64,000 bases of DNA from NCBI GenBank assembly GCA_033725935.1, contig MU867076.1, positions 310,001 to 374,000 on the forward strand, read 5' to 3'. A program made the position numbers and the translations under genes. Within the stretch, counting starts at the first letter, position 1. The number at the start of each line of letters is the position of its first letter. The notes beneath the pieces were generated by a model that made no database searches, was not told the DNA's origin, and saw only the letters and a program-made list of their open reading frames with translations. Source of the DNA: Cladorrhinum sp. PSN259. Its lineage: Eukaryota > Ascomycota > Sordariomycetes > Sordariales > Podosporaceae. Shown in pieces: positions 33,957 through 43,794 of this stretch.

Positions 33957-34391
33957 TTAATTATTCCTCACGATAAAGGTAATAGTAGCATTATTCCCGT
34001 CCCCGCCCCTCTTCTCAACCTTGTAGCGCGTCTCCTCCTTTGGGTGCACCCAGATGTTGTACTCGTTGCTGCCGACGTACGGGTTGTCGTAGTTGACCTT
34101 GAGCATGGGGCCATCCTCGCCGATCTGCCAGTGCATCCAGCCCTCGCAGCCCGTCATGGTCCCGCGCGACTCGAGCATCCAGCGGCCGTGCTTGCCCGGC
34201 TCGATGAAGTCGGGCGCCGTGTGCTTGCGCTCGCCGTGCTCCAAGCCCGAGTCGTCCCAGATCAGCTGCTTGTCCGTCTTGTTCCAGAGAACAATGTCGA
34301 CGCTGCGGGGCGCCTTGCTCTCGTACGTAGCCAGGTGTAGAAATGTCGAGTTGATGTCTTTGAGTGTGTGTATGTCCGTCTGGAATGACAT
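33957..34391 (-). CDS. aegerolysin-like protein resembling bacterial Gpp34-type insecticidal proteins
   Basis: A single exon of 144 residues (about 16 kDa) with no signal peptide, as is usual for aegerolysins. After a 30-residue leader the sequence reads like a small beta-sandwich: RSVDIVLWNKTDKQL, then RGTMTGCEGWMHW, then VNYDNPYVGSNEYN, and a final Gly/Asn-rich strand GGDGNNATITFIV. These landmarks and their order match the aegerolysin superfamily and in particular its bacterial 14-kDa insecticidal branch. Aegerolysins bind specific membrane lipids and often form pores with a larger MACPF-type partner; no such partner is seen in this window. An in-frame Met further upstream (34463) would add a hydrophobic stretch I regard as leader. 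The family call comes from recognition, not a search. Confidence 0.7.
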   Translation of the reverse strand: MSFQTDIHTLKDINSTFLHLATYESKAPRSVDIVLWNKTDKQLIWDDSGLEHGERKHTAPDFIEPGKHGRWMLESRGTMTGCEGWMHWQIGEDGPMLKVNYDNPYVGSNEYNIWVHPKEETRYKVEKRGGDGNNATITFIVRNN

Positions 34392-34820
34392 GTTGATGAC
34401 TGGATCCAGTGCTGGAAAGAAAAAAAATAGTTGAGATAATTGGAACTTTGGAAGTTGGGTCAAGCAAGGTTGGAGTCTGTGGTTTGGGTGGGAAAGAGTC
34501 GACTGGGCTGCGGCGAGAAAAGAGGTTTTAAATCATTTGATGGTTGACAGACTGCAAGACCTCAAGTTCAGCTGCTCGCCTTATCGAGATTGCTGGCCTG
34601 TTGTTCTGTGATGTGTGGCAAACGCTATCTGTTACTATTGCCAGAAAATATGCATTGGTGTTCCTAATTGAGCAATGAGGCGTTTTAGACAGTTTATCGT
34701 AGCTGAAAGCTCGCTTATCTTTCCACTTTGTCTTCTCATACGGGCAGAGCACGCGCCACCCATCAAACTATCGAGATCTAGACTACCTGCTGCAGTCGAG
34801 CTTGAGTATTCCTAGCTTGA

Positions 34821-34956
34821 ACTGTTTCAATCTTTCAGCTCCAGATTGACCCAGCTACTGCAGCCCCGACAGCAATAGTTCCTCTCGGACTGTTTCAACT
34901 TTTCAGCTCCAGACTGACCCAGCTACTGCAGCCCTGACAGCAATAGTTCGTCTCAA
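34821..34956. repeat. tandem duplication, 2 x 68 bp
   Basis: Two adjacent copies beginning 'actgtttcaa' (34821 and 34889). They differ at a handful of positions, nearly all C/T or G/A transitions, a pattern compatible with repeat-induced mutation but too short a sample to prove it. Confidence 0.85.
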
Positions 34957-36525
34957 CCTGCGCTAAACGACATGCCATCTTTCCAGAAGCGTAGACGTGT
35001 TTAGCTTTGAAGACATGGCAGCATTTCACTTTGGAGCAACTGCCATAGAAGAAGTAGGATGTTGACGGGCTTGATGTCATGACGAAAGCCGATTCGGTCT
35101 ATCGTGGTCTCACATTCGTCAGACTGGTGGATGCGCAGGGAGATGCCGTAGAAGATCTAGCTGCCATCAATTGCGAGGGGCAGAGCATGTATTGGAGGTC
35201 TTTCGACGTCCAAGCAGTCCATGAAGATGACGATGTTGGGGTGCGTATTGAGCCTGAGGGCGAGGGCCTCCAACACACTTCACGGCTACGCCTATGTTGT
35301 CACTGCCCGGTGTCCGCTCTGCCGCTCGGATCCTTTTGTTCTGCACTACCGCTAGTAGAAAGAGGGTCCTCGATTAGTTATATATAATCCGGACTAATGC
35401 TATCGCGTTTTATATTATACCCGAGTTCCTTAGATATGCTGGGTCAGAGTTTTTACAGAGCAGTGGACGGAAATATCGTTCACGATAGACTTTCGTTGAT
35501 TTATATAATCACTCATTTTTGTATCGGGGCGCGACCGTGACCTGTCATGACACGTCAAACTGTCCATGCTGACTGATGTGCGCATGACTGCAACGGTCCA
35601 TGTCAGGGCAAGAAGTTTCCACCGGGATGATTGATAACCTCAAAGCCACGCAGGAACCCAATGTGGTTGCTGACTCGGGACTGTGGGGGACGATATTTGG
35701 TCAAGTCAGGCAACCAAAGGGTTTGATGGTAACCTTGAGTTTTAAAACAATTAGGGTTTTTACCTCGAAGCTAATTAATCTTTGATAGCTATATGTGGCG
35801 CTCAAGGCTGGCGCTTTAACTTACCAAATTATAAATTCCAGCTCACAAAGGCTGATAGAGTAAGCAAAGAAGTATGAGTCAAATTGATTTGACTGCTGGA
35901 TATCCAACAGGCATTCCACAGGCGGGGCAGAACTCAACAGAATACTGCCAGGGACGCATCAGACAGGCTGACAAAGTACCGCAGCAAAGTTCGTGGCGCT
36001 GATAGCAAGCAAGATGTTGCCTCAAATATTTGTAAAGACTTCATATGGCTATCATATTAACGTTATCTATACTCTGTCTGACACATTCCACAGCAAGATA
36101 GTCCAGAAAATCCCGCAAAATTGCTTGTATTGTTCAAATCTGTCATCATTTCCGAGGCGAACCCCCTGGTTGTGGGCTTTGTTATGGAAGGCTCGACTCA
36201 GTTGTGGCCAGGTGCCTCGTTGCCCACCCTGGCTGTCCCAGCCACCCTGGCTTTTGCCAGGGCACCTGAAAAGCATCCAGAATTAGGCTTTTCCTCTGAC
36301 ATACTCCAGATATCCAAGATACACAATCTCGAGTCTTGCCTCCTCGAGACAATCTAAGCTTCCAGCTATGCACCCAGCCACGAACACCGTCGAAATACTC
36401 CAGCGCTTTTCCGAAAATGTTGATTTCTTTGGTATAAAACACTTGCCCTTCCAATTCTGTCTTGTAAAATTATCTCTTGCCAAATAATTTTGGACCGACG
36501 TCTATATTCAACGTGACGACTTTCG

Positions 36526-36557
36526 AACAACAATAACAATAACAATAACAACAATAA
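36526..36557. repeat. (CAA/AAT)-type microsatellite
   Basis: About 32 nt of 'aacaacaataacaataac' units in the presumed leader of the gene starting at 36618. Confidence 0.8.
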
Positions 36558-36617
36558 GCAAACGCTTACGCCTCCCTGCATCGCCCAAATCCAACTAAAC
36601 GACTGTCACACTTCAAG

Positions 36618-37452
36618 ATGACCATCTCCTGTCAGGTTAGTCTTTTCCCATTCATCCCATATATCTTCGGCCACACTTTGTACCAACTCCGTACTGACAC
36701 CACGCCAGGCCCGTTTGCCCTCCGACTCGACGTGCCCAATGCCCCCGGCCGGCTCGAGTCTTTGGTGCGAGAAGCACCTCGAAAGCAGGTTGTCTCTCCG
36801 CAACGAGATTGAAGGCACCAAGAAGGTCTTCAAGGGCCGAATCAACACGGCCATGTTCGACCGGGAGCGCTCGCAGGACTTTGACTTTTTGACGAGTCAG
36901 TACAACGCCTGCAACCAGTTTGCTGCTCGCCGGATAGCAATGTCCCGCATCTTCTACCCCGGGAGCGTCGACGAAGGCCACGTCATGATCGTTGAGAAGG
37001 AGATCATGGCTTGCCGCGGAGAAGTGGCGAAAGCCATTCAGTCGCTGGGTATGCCTGACGAGGCCGAGGCGGCCACCCATCCCATCAGCTACTACCTGTG
37101 GAAAGAGGTGGACACCCAGGTCGCTGTCCAGGACAGCATGGATCTGCAAGTACCCTCATTTGTAATGGCATCTTGTACCACTTCTAACAGTCTCACTAGG
37201 CCCGAAGATTGTGCCAAATCCAGCGGCGGCCCCCTCGAGTGGAGTTTAGAGGAAGAGGCCCGCAACCTCGGGGAAGAAGACCTCTCTCTCGTTGGCAGAA
37301 GTCGCGATCTCAAGGAGTTGGCGCGTCAGTGGGAGGAAGGCTCGCAAAGGATTCAGGCCGGCAAAGCCAGGGAAGTCGAGGATGGCTTGGATTGGGAGGC
37401 GACGGGTGGCTCGAGCGCTGCCACTTCCTGTTACCCTCCAGGTTTCTGGTGA
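36618..37452 (+). CDS. hypothetical protein
   Basis: A short first exon of six codons (36618-36635, MTISCQ) is spliced over a 73-nt intron (GTTAGT...GCCAG) to 36709-37452, giving 253 residues. The first exon supplies the only ATG for the frame. The body has regular helices (KVFKGRINTAMFDRERSQDFDF, in part) and an early Cys pair and WCEKHL that could bind metal. The C-terminal 80 residues are acidic and helical. A second intron at 37156-37205 is possible but would switch to an Arg-rich frame with less natural composition, so I kept the unspliced reading. Family unknown. Confidence 0.6.
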
Positions 37453-37869
37453 GGTGCTGAAACATGGTTATGGAGCCTGAGATGACTGCTTGCGTGTAGA
37501 GAGTACTCTCTGACAGTCCGGCTCCGTATCCACGCCCTCCGTTTACTATTTGTACTCATTCTTAGCTTGTCGCATCGATCATCTGTTCAGCACATTCATA
37601 GCATAGCTACACATACTAATACATGTACTTGATGTCACTTTTGACTTATCCGACGGCAATGAAACAATGCTACCCGTACGGTACAATACTCACCCAGGCC
37701 CCTTATCCGAGTCTCGTCGACAAGAAACGTCTTCCACTTGGTCTCTGTAGTCTCTGACTCTCAAGAAATGAATCTATAGTCAGAAGATATTCACCACTGA
37801 CATTATCATTGACGTAAACTCATGATCACAGCTATCTCAAGAGTAACCAAATTACATTGCACAACTCTT
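37453..37869. other. intergenic between convergent genes
   Basis: The 3' regions of two convergent genes; no further coding frame was noted. Confidence 0.4.
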
Positions 37870-38340
37870 CTATCCCCGTCCAAGAAATTGGCCCCACGCA
37901 GAAATAGGCGGCTTATTAACAACCTGAACAAAGAGCTTAAAGTCAAAGCTGCTCCACCACGTATTGATCATGCACCCGCTGCGATCTATCACCATCTTTG
38001 CCTCCTTCGCCAAGTCCAGGTCATCGCATTGCAGGACTATGCCGTCCACATCCACATCTTTTGGTTTGTCCTCTCCCTCGGGTGGGGGGATCTGATAACG
38101 AACTCGATACCCGGAGAGCTTCAACATGGACTTGGAGGCCACGCCAAGGTCGGAGTCGTTCAGTGCCTTCTCGATACTTGGCCAGATTGTCTTCACCAAC
38201 TCGCGTCTAAAGTCGTCTTTGAGTGGTGAGAGAGTTGCTTTCCCGGGGCAGCCAACTAGATCCACCTCGATGGGCGGGTATGGATCAACCAGTTCTACCC
38301 AACATTTGGGGGTCGATGCTTGAGATGGTTCGCTGGACAT
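37870..38340 (-). CDS. hypothetical protein
   Basis: A single exon of 156 residues starting MSSEPSQASTPKC; an upstream Met at 38358 is possible. The composition is that of a compact globular protein with a central amphipathic helix (RELVKTIWPSIEKALND) and a lysine/aspartate loop (GEDKPKDVDVDG). No motif is recognised. It converges with the preceding gene. Confidence 0.6.
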   Translation of the reverse strand: MSSEPSQASTPKCWVELVDPYPPIEVDLVGCPGKATLSPLKDDFRRELVKTIWPSIEKALNDSDLGVASKSMLKLSGYRVRYQIPPPEGEDKPKDVDVDGIVLQCDDLDLAKEAKMVIDRSGCMINTWWSSFDFKLFVQVVNKPPISAWGQFLGRG

Positions 38341-39340
38341 GTTGTATGTACAGTACAAGCGCTGCTTTTATTAGCTTGAAGTGTGCAACCTCGTATCTCG
38401 TACTGTCTATCTGGGTCTCACGAATCCGTATCCAAAAACCTGAAGAGTTGCCGAATGTTGGAAGTGACAAGAAAAGTGTCGAAATCATAAATGTTAATTG
38501 TATGTTCAATGACGAACATGTTACAAGTAGCAGCTAATATAAACACACAAACAAGTAATCTAGTGTTGGCATTGTTACACGTTATCCCCGTGAGACAATG
38601 TGCGAATGTAACAGGAAATTACCTCGTGAGCACTCAGATGTTGCTTACACAGGAACCTGGATGATAACATGATGACCGCAAAGTCTTCAAAACCTCACAT
38701 GGTAGTTCATAGCTCATTAATGGACTTGAAGTGAACTGTTATATATTATGAGATTATCATTGATGGTTTAAGAAAGGAGGATTTGGCAAAATAATTCCTC
38801 AAGACGCTGGTAAAACCATTTCGTCAAAGTCTTTTTGAGCTTCGGGTTTGAGTGGGCTAAAGACTTTTGTCGCCGATACTTTCCATGCGTCTTCCTGGTG
38901 GAGGCAGCAGCACCCTTATTTTGAACCTTTTTTGCGAGGACGGCGGTGTCCCGGTGCAGGTTGGGCGGCTTGCCCCGAATTGACCCGTACCTTCGTCCCT
39001 GCCTGTAACAGCCAGGCTTATAGGGTCACACCGCGGTTGGGGTTCTTGGCTTCAGTTGTCGCTTCGCGAGAGCAAGCCCAGGGCGGCACAGATACTCAAA
39101 AGTTACCAACAGAAAGTGCTGCCTGGCCTGCCTAGCCCCAAGTGGGCACACAATGTGCCCCTGTACCAGCTGAAGCTAAGCGCCACTTTCGTATTATGAT
39201 TGAGCAAATTCTTCCATTTTTGGTTGAACCTTCCTCATCTCAACTATCTCTTTAATGACGACAGCGTCCCCATGCAAGAAAATTGAATGCCGGGTTCATT
39301 CATTACTGTTAAGTTCAACTGACCAACCACTGCTCTCACC
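38341..39340. other. intergenic, no gene seen
   Basis: About 1 kb between divergent genes. A 95-codon plus frame (38848-39135) has no recognisable features and I do not call it. Confidence 0.4.
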
Positions 39341-40375
39341 ATGGTGAACCATTGCCATTACCACATATTCTCCGAGTCGGATCAACAATGTGATGGGGCA
39401 TCTGACGAGACTCAACAGTGCACTCAGACAGACTCGGTTTATGCAGGGGATGTGGAAATGAGCCAGGTGGATGACGAGGTAGAGGACGAGGAACTTGAGG
39501 AAGGGGAGATAGACGAGGAAAATGAGGAGGAGGAAGAAGAAGAAGAAGAGGAGGAGGAGGAGGAGCAGGACATCGAGCCGCCCTACACACCTCAAGAACT
39601 GGGTGAATTCTTTCTCGACTTTTACAAATTTCTCGCAACCCTGCATTTTGACCCAGCGAAGCTCAAGGTCCCCCCTCCGGAGGGATGGAACATCTCGCGT
39701 GACGTGGTCGGCAACAAGCTCACCGACTTGGCGTTCGAAACCATCCGCCACCTGCCATACTTTGAACCGAATGACTGTGCGGTCGATTACAAGTCGGAAC
39801 TGCTCGACTACACGACCATTACCTGGGACGGCTCATTCGCATACCTTTGGGATTACCAAAGTCAAAACAACGACTTCTGGAGTCCGGCTCTCGACGACGG
39901 CCAGCTCGACCCTTCTCACGTGTTCCCAATTGCTATGGGACACGAAAGCGGCGGCGTTATCTTGACTCTGTGCGCATTGGACGGCGGGCTCTACGAAGAA
40001 ATGCTTCGATGCAGTTGCGCAGAATACCTGGACGTGCAGGACAGAATCGCGCAGCTCAAGGAGAGGTATAGAAACCTAGAGCTGATTCCTTTTCCTGGAA
40101 AGGTTCCGTTTGGGACTCCTTCGAAAAACTGTCGGGAGCACCGTGATATTGAGGGAGGGGAAAAGATCACCAAGGAGGAATTTGTGAGTCAGAAAGAACG
40201 GTTCCCTACGATGCTGGATTTTCGGTACTTGAAGCAGGTATACAGAGAGCATGGGTGGCCGGGAAGTTTCCGGAGAGAGGACTGTTTCAAGGTCGTTAAC
40301 GATTTGATGGAGGAGATCAGAGAAACACGGGGTGATTGGGAGGAGGATCAGACCCTGCCGAGTTATACGACATGA
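39341..40375 (+). CDS. hypothetical acidic protein
   Basis: A single exon of 344 residues with a strong start context (CACCATGG). Residues 45-80 are almost pure Asp/Glu, encoded by a GAG/GAA run at about 39510-39567. The remainder looks globular, with YTPQELGEFFLDFYKFLATLHFDP, then WDGSFAYLWDYQSQ, and a C-terminal VYREHGWPGSFRREDC. It resembles a class of unnamed fungal proteins. Function is unknown; the acidic run suggests nuclear or chromatin/RNA contacts but this is only inference. Confidence 0.75.
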   Translation: MVNHCHYHIFSESDQQCDGASDETQQCTQTDSVYAGDVEMSQVDDEVEDEELEEGEIDEENEEEEEEEEEEEEEEQDIEPPYTPQELGEFFLDFYKFLATLHFDPAKLKVPPPEGWNISRDVVGNKLTDLAFETIRHLPYFEPNDCAVDYKSELLDYTTITWDGSFAYLWDYQSQNNDFWSPALDDGQLDPSHVFPIAMGHESGGVILTLCALDGGLYEEMLRCSCAEYLDVQDRIAQLKERYRNLELIPFPGKVPFGTPSKNCREHRDIEGGEKITKEEFVSQKERFPTMLDFRYLKQVYREHGWPGSFRREDCFKVVNDLMEEIRETRGDWEEDQTLPSYTT

Positions 40376-40682
40376 TTATTTGATTAAGAACAAACACTTA
40401 AAATGGTAGTAGGGAAGTCTGGAAATCACAATGTACGGCTTATTTACACCTTCCTATGTCTATTTTACTGTTCCGTTGCCCCTATTTGGCTCCCGTTGAG
40501 GCGTTCAGCTCCTTTCTACGCATGCGGGATATCACAATTACTACAAATCATTCCTTCCACCAGGTGAAACGACAAGATTCAGCGGTTTCAGATAAACTAT
40601 AAGTCTCAAAAATGATTACTGAACTCTATCACTTTGCTTAACATCGTATGTCGTATCTTTGGTCATCCGAAGGCATGAATCG
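40376..40682. other. intergenic between convergent genes
   Basis: Contains the two 3' UTRs; nothing else seen. Confidence 0.4.
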
Positions 40683-41843
40683 TCACAGCTTCCTCTCGTT
40701 CTTAGCCCTCAACTCCCCATCCTCGTGAATCTTCAAAATAGGCTTGGCACTGACGACAAGATCCCAAAGCGAACCCTTCCCATCCTTTCTGGCCTTTTCA
40801 TCCTGCCGTCTAAAGAACTCCTCGGCGGTCTTGATCCTACCAGGATGAATCTGATCCAGCAAATCATAATCCCTAGTCACCGGTCCTTTATTCCCACGGC
40901 TAGCTCTCCAAAGATTCCAAAACCCTTCAAAATTCTTCCGCACCGTCATCACGCCGTGAGGCGCTTCCGCCGCCGAACCAAACATGTACCCACACGGCTT
41001 GGGCCCAATCTTTTGCCAGTGCGGACTGGAAAAGTACGTCTCCATGTCCACATCCACAAACCGAGCCTTCTTTCCGGTCACCTTGGTAAAAGCCTCGGCC
41101 ATCTCCTCGTAACGAATATGCCCAATAGCAACGGCAAGGTCCATCCCGTCCGCCTTTTGGTGATTATCAAACAACCACCTCACATAAAACGCGCAGTCAT
41201 CCAGCGATACATGCGGAACGGCGCCGTTGGGTCCCAGGGGGAGATACCAAGTCAGCGTATCATCATCATCCCCTTCCACGCGCGGCATCATGGGCGTGAA
41301 CGGAGCGATGCTCATCTCGATGTAAGGGCCGGTGGTGAACAGCGCCGCGCCCATCTTGGAGGTGGCCTCCTCCTTGTTCCGATCAAGTATCCACTGCCCC
41401 GACCGTCCCTTGCCGTCGTAGTGACCGCCCCGGAACTTGGGATCCCAACCGGAGTTTTTGTACGCGTAGTCGAGGTTCCCGTGCAGGTAGAACTGGACGC
41501 CCGCCTCGAGGGCGAGCTCGTAGCAGCGGATGGTGTAAAACATCTCGAGGGCCTCGCCCGTCGCGAAGCCGTCTATGTTGATGAAGGCTCCCCAGCTTCC
41601 CTCCAGGGCTGAGCGGACCTCGGATTCGGAGGTGAAGGAGCCTTTGACAAGTTTGAGGGCGTCGGGAAAAGAGGAGAGCAGCGATTGAGCGCGTGAGGAG
41701 GTAGGATCGCGCGTGAGGACGGTGACGGTATAAGGGGAGGGTGTGCCGGAGGAAGAGGGAGAGAGGAGGCCGCGGATCACGGGGAGGCCTTGGGCGCCTG
41801 TGCCGCCTATTACGAGAATGTTTTTCTTTGGAGTGGTGGACAT
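40683..41843 (-). CDS. NmrA-like NAD(P)-binding protein
   Basis: A single exon of 386 residues. The start MSTTPKKNILVIGGTGAQGLPVIR carries the atypical-SDR dinucleotide-binding GGTGAQG near residues 13-19. Later blocks fit the NmrA-like family: VLTRDPTS after strand 2, ALEGSWGAFINIDG, and a substrate-side region with HVSLDDCAFYVRWLFDN. NmrA-type proteins sense NAD(P) redox state in nitrogen regulation or act as isoflavone-type reductases; the exact role here is unknown. The frame is open upstream to 42023, but that extension includes untranslated leader; Met 41843 is chosen. Confidence 0.88.
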   Translation of the reverse strand: MSTTPKKNILVIGGTGAQGLPVIRGLLSPSSSGTPSPYTVTVLTRDPTSSRAQSLLSSFPDALKLVKGSFTSESEVRSALEGSWGAFINIDGFATGEALEMFYTIRCYELALEAGVQFYLHGNLDYAYKNSGWDPKFRGGHYDGKGRSGQWILDRNKEEATSKMGAALFTTGPYIEMSIAPFTPMMPRVEGDDDDTLTWYLPLGPNGAVPHVSLDDCAFYVRWLFDNHQKADGMDLAVAIGHIRYEEMAEAFTKVTGKKARFVDVDMETYFSSPHWQKIGPKPCGYMFGSAAEAPHGVMTVRKNFEGFWNLWRASRGNKGPVTRDYDLLDQIHPGRIKTAEEFFRRQDEKARKDGKGSLWDLVVSAKPILKIHEDGELRAKNERKL

Positions 41844-42604
41844 GGTGATGAGAGTTTTGTGTTGAAGCCTGAGGATTGTTGAAATTATTTGTAGTTGAGG
41901 GTGTTTGGTCTCTCCAAGAAAAAATAATAAATCGGGGTGGTCAAGCACATTTATACATCTTTTTAGTTTCACATTTCTAATCCAACAACACACATCTGGA
42001 CCTTTTGTCGACGACTTTGACAATGGATTAGTGACATTCGAGATTGATCATACCCTGTTGTACACCATCTAATCGGGTCTCGTTCTTTGCTGAGCTACCA
42101 ATGACCGTCGAATTGAGGGTCGCATGCAGATTCCTTGGATTAGTGATCATCAACCATTGCTTGACGAAGCGGGCACTTACTCCTAAACAAAACAAAATTA
42201 GTGTTGATTGATCATTAATCATGCTTTTTTTGGCTATCCCCTTTGGTGAAGGTCAAGCCGAGTATAATTGATAGCCAAGAGGGCCGTGTTGAAGTAATAA
42301 TCATGAAAGCCACCGAGAACTCATGGAGGCGGATAATTTTCATGTGAGACGAGTATTCCTTTTTACATATCCTTTACTTCCTTTGCCCTTTCCTCTTTTT
42401 CACCACACCTTTCTCCTGTTTGTACGTCATCTGCCCCAGAAAGTAAACAGCTTCCTGGAATTTTGAAGAAATTAATGTCTTATTATTTCATCTAGTAGAC
42501 AATATTACTTTCTTTATTTGTTTGTGTCCATGGTTTGTACCGCGTATTTACACGCAAAAGGGGCTGCCAAGCCTTGGCGATGGAGTCAAAAATGTCACAA
42601 AAAA
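41844..42604. other. intergenic upstream of NmrA-like gene
   Basis: It holds the promoter of the NmrA-like gene and the sequence downstream of the 5S rRNA gene. No protein gene seen. Confidence 0.4.
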
Positions 42605-42723
42605 ACATACAACACCAGGGATTCCCCAGTGGTCACCCACCTGAGTACTGATCTGGCCCTTCCAGGCTTATCTAGGGCAGAGCGGACGGGATGCCGAGTT
42701 TTCCTGGAGGTATGGTCGTATGT
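42605..42723 (-). rRNA. 5S ribosomal RNA
   Basis: The minus strand begins ACATACGACCATACC and ends GTTGTATGT, so the two ends pair perfectly (helix I) over nine positions counting one G-U. Inside are CATCCCGTCCGCTCTGCC, GATAAGCC and GGTGGGTGACCAC, the conserved loops and internal promoter blocks of fungal 5S genes. Length is 119 nt. A run of seven T follows directly as the RNA polymerase III terminator. The gene stands alone, away from the rDNA, as in most Pezizomycotina. The helix II/III bases differ from the common fungal type but compensate each other (CCTCCAGG against CCTGGAAGG). Confidence 0.93.
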
Positions 42724-43794
42724 GATTGATGCATTCCGAATCTGTAATTATCAAGGCAGCGAAAGCGAGATTTACATTTGTGGCAATTAAACAAATTGAA
42801 ATACTCGTGCTCCGAAGCTGCCATTGCACTGGATCTCTTCCCTGGCCTCGAATTCAATAATTGGCCCAGGAGCTCTGCAAAAATTCTCTTCTTCTCCTCC
42901 GGAATCTCTTCCTGAAATTAGCCATTTGTATGATCGAACCAACCCCCGGTTCAATCATCATATCCAACCAGAAGCGAGGATCAACCGCGACAGACGGGTC
43001 TTAATTACACTACATCAGACTTTCTCCGGCTGAGTATTATCACCATCAACCACGGAGCCGTCCTCGTCTACCTCATTATTGAAGTAGATCCTTCGTTGTT
43101 GCTCAGCAACAAGCTGATATCAAAGCAGAAATTCCAGGTACTTTTTGTGGGAACGTGAGATGCCGAGGGCCATCCCCGGGGCTAATGTGACACTATGAAA
43201 GGAAACAGGCCGATGAAAGGTGAGCAATGAACCTTTGATGGATCAGATTGGCACGATTAAAGAGCAGGTAGGGATCGCCCGAACTTGAGGTACGAAAACG
43301 CCCAGGGGAAATGAATGTCTTGTTAAAGGTGGCGTTCAATTGTTCGGCGGTTGCCGAACTCTTTCAGGAGTGCGGTTTGCACTAACCTGACTTGGCTTTA
43401 GTGGCTCGGCGAGGTCTGGGTTGCGCCAGCCTTTGTGCAGGGGCAAACACCCCCACCATGTTGTAAAGTCCATGACGTATTCTTTCCATTCGATCGCAAG
43501 ACTTTCACAAAGATCAATTGGTCGTATACTACTGTGACGGCGATCGAAGATGTCATTCTTACAAAATGGCCATGATCAGACCGCAACCGCGCAAACTACC
43601 GTCGCATTGGCAAATGGGAATACTGTCCTTGCTTGTCCTGACGTTATGCAGCCAGCTCGAGGCATCGCCCTTTTAATGGCCATGCGTTCCCGCAATCCCC
43701 AGGAATTGTTCCCATTGATCAACTACTGCAACTAACTGGAAATACTCAATACTTCCAACATAAGCTTTGATCTTGGTCTCTAAAACTATACACG
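42724..43794. other. intergenic, no protein gene seen
   Basis: Over 1 kb upstream of the zinc alcohol dehydrogenase. Short frames only. The last 200 nt should hold its promoter and leader. Confidence 0.4.

Larger units (their letters stand above)
34392..36617. other. long intergenic region with repeats and possible gene relics
   Basis: A 2.2-kb AT-rich gap between the aegerolysin-like gene and the next plus gene. It includes a tandem duplication, a CAA-type microsatellite, and a frame at 35079-35387 (MTKADSVYRGLTFVRL) that starts with a true ATG but has no recognisable domain and may be a decayed gene. Around 36210-36270 short direct and inverted copies of 'ccaccctggc' could fold into a hairpin. 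Confidence 0.4.

Noticed and set aside
35079..35387. 102-codon plus frame with a real ATG
   Set aside because: No recognisable domain, and it sits in a repeat-bearing gap; it may be a relic but there is too little to call a gene.
36210..36270. hairpin-like direct and inverted 'ccaccctggc' copies
   Set aside because: Too short to be a terminator, MITE or CRISPR; no target-site duplication or second copy was noticed in the window.
38848..39135. 95-codon plus frame
   Set aside because: The composition is not protein-like and no homologous feature was recognised.
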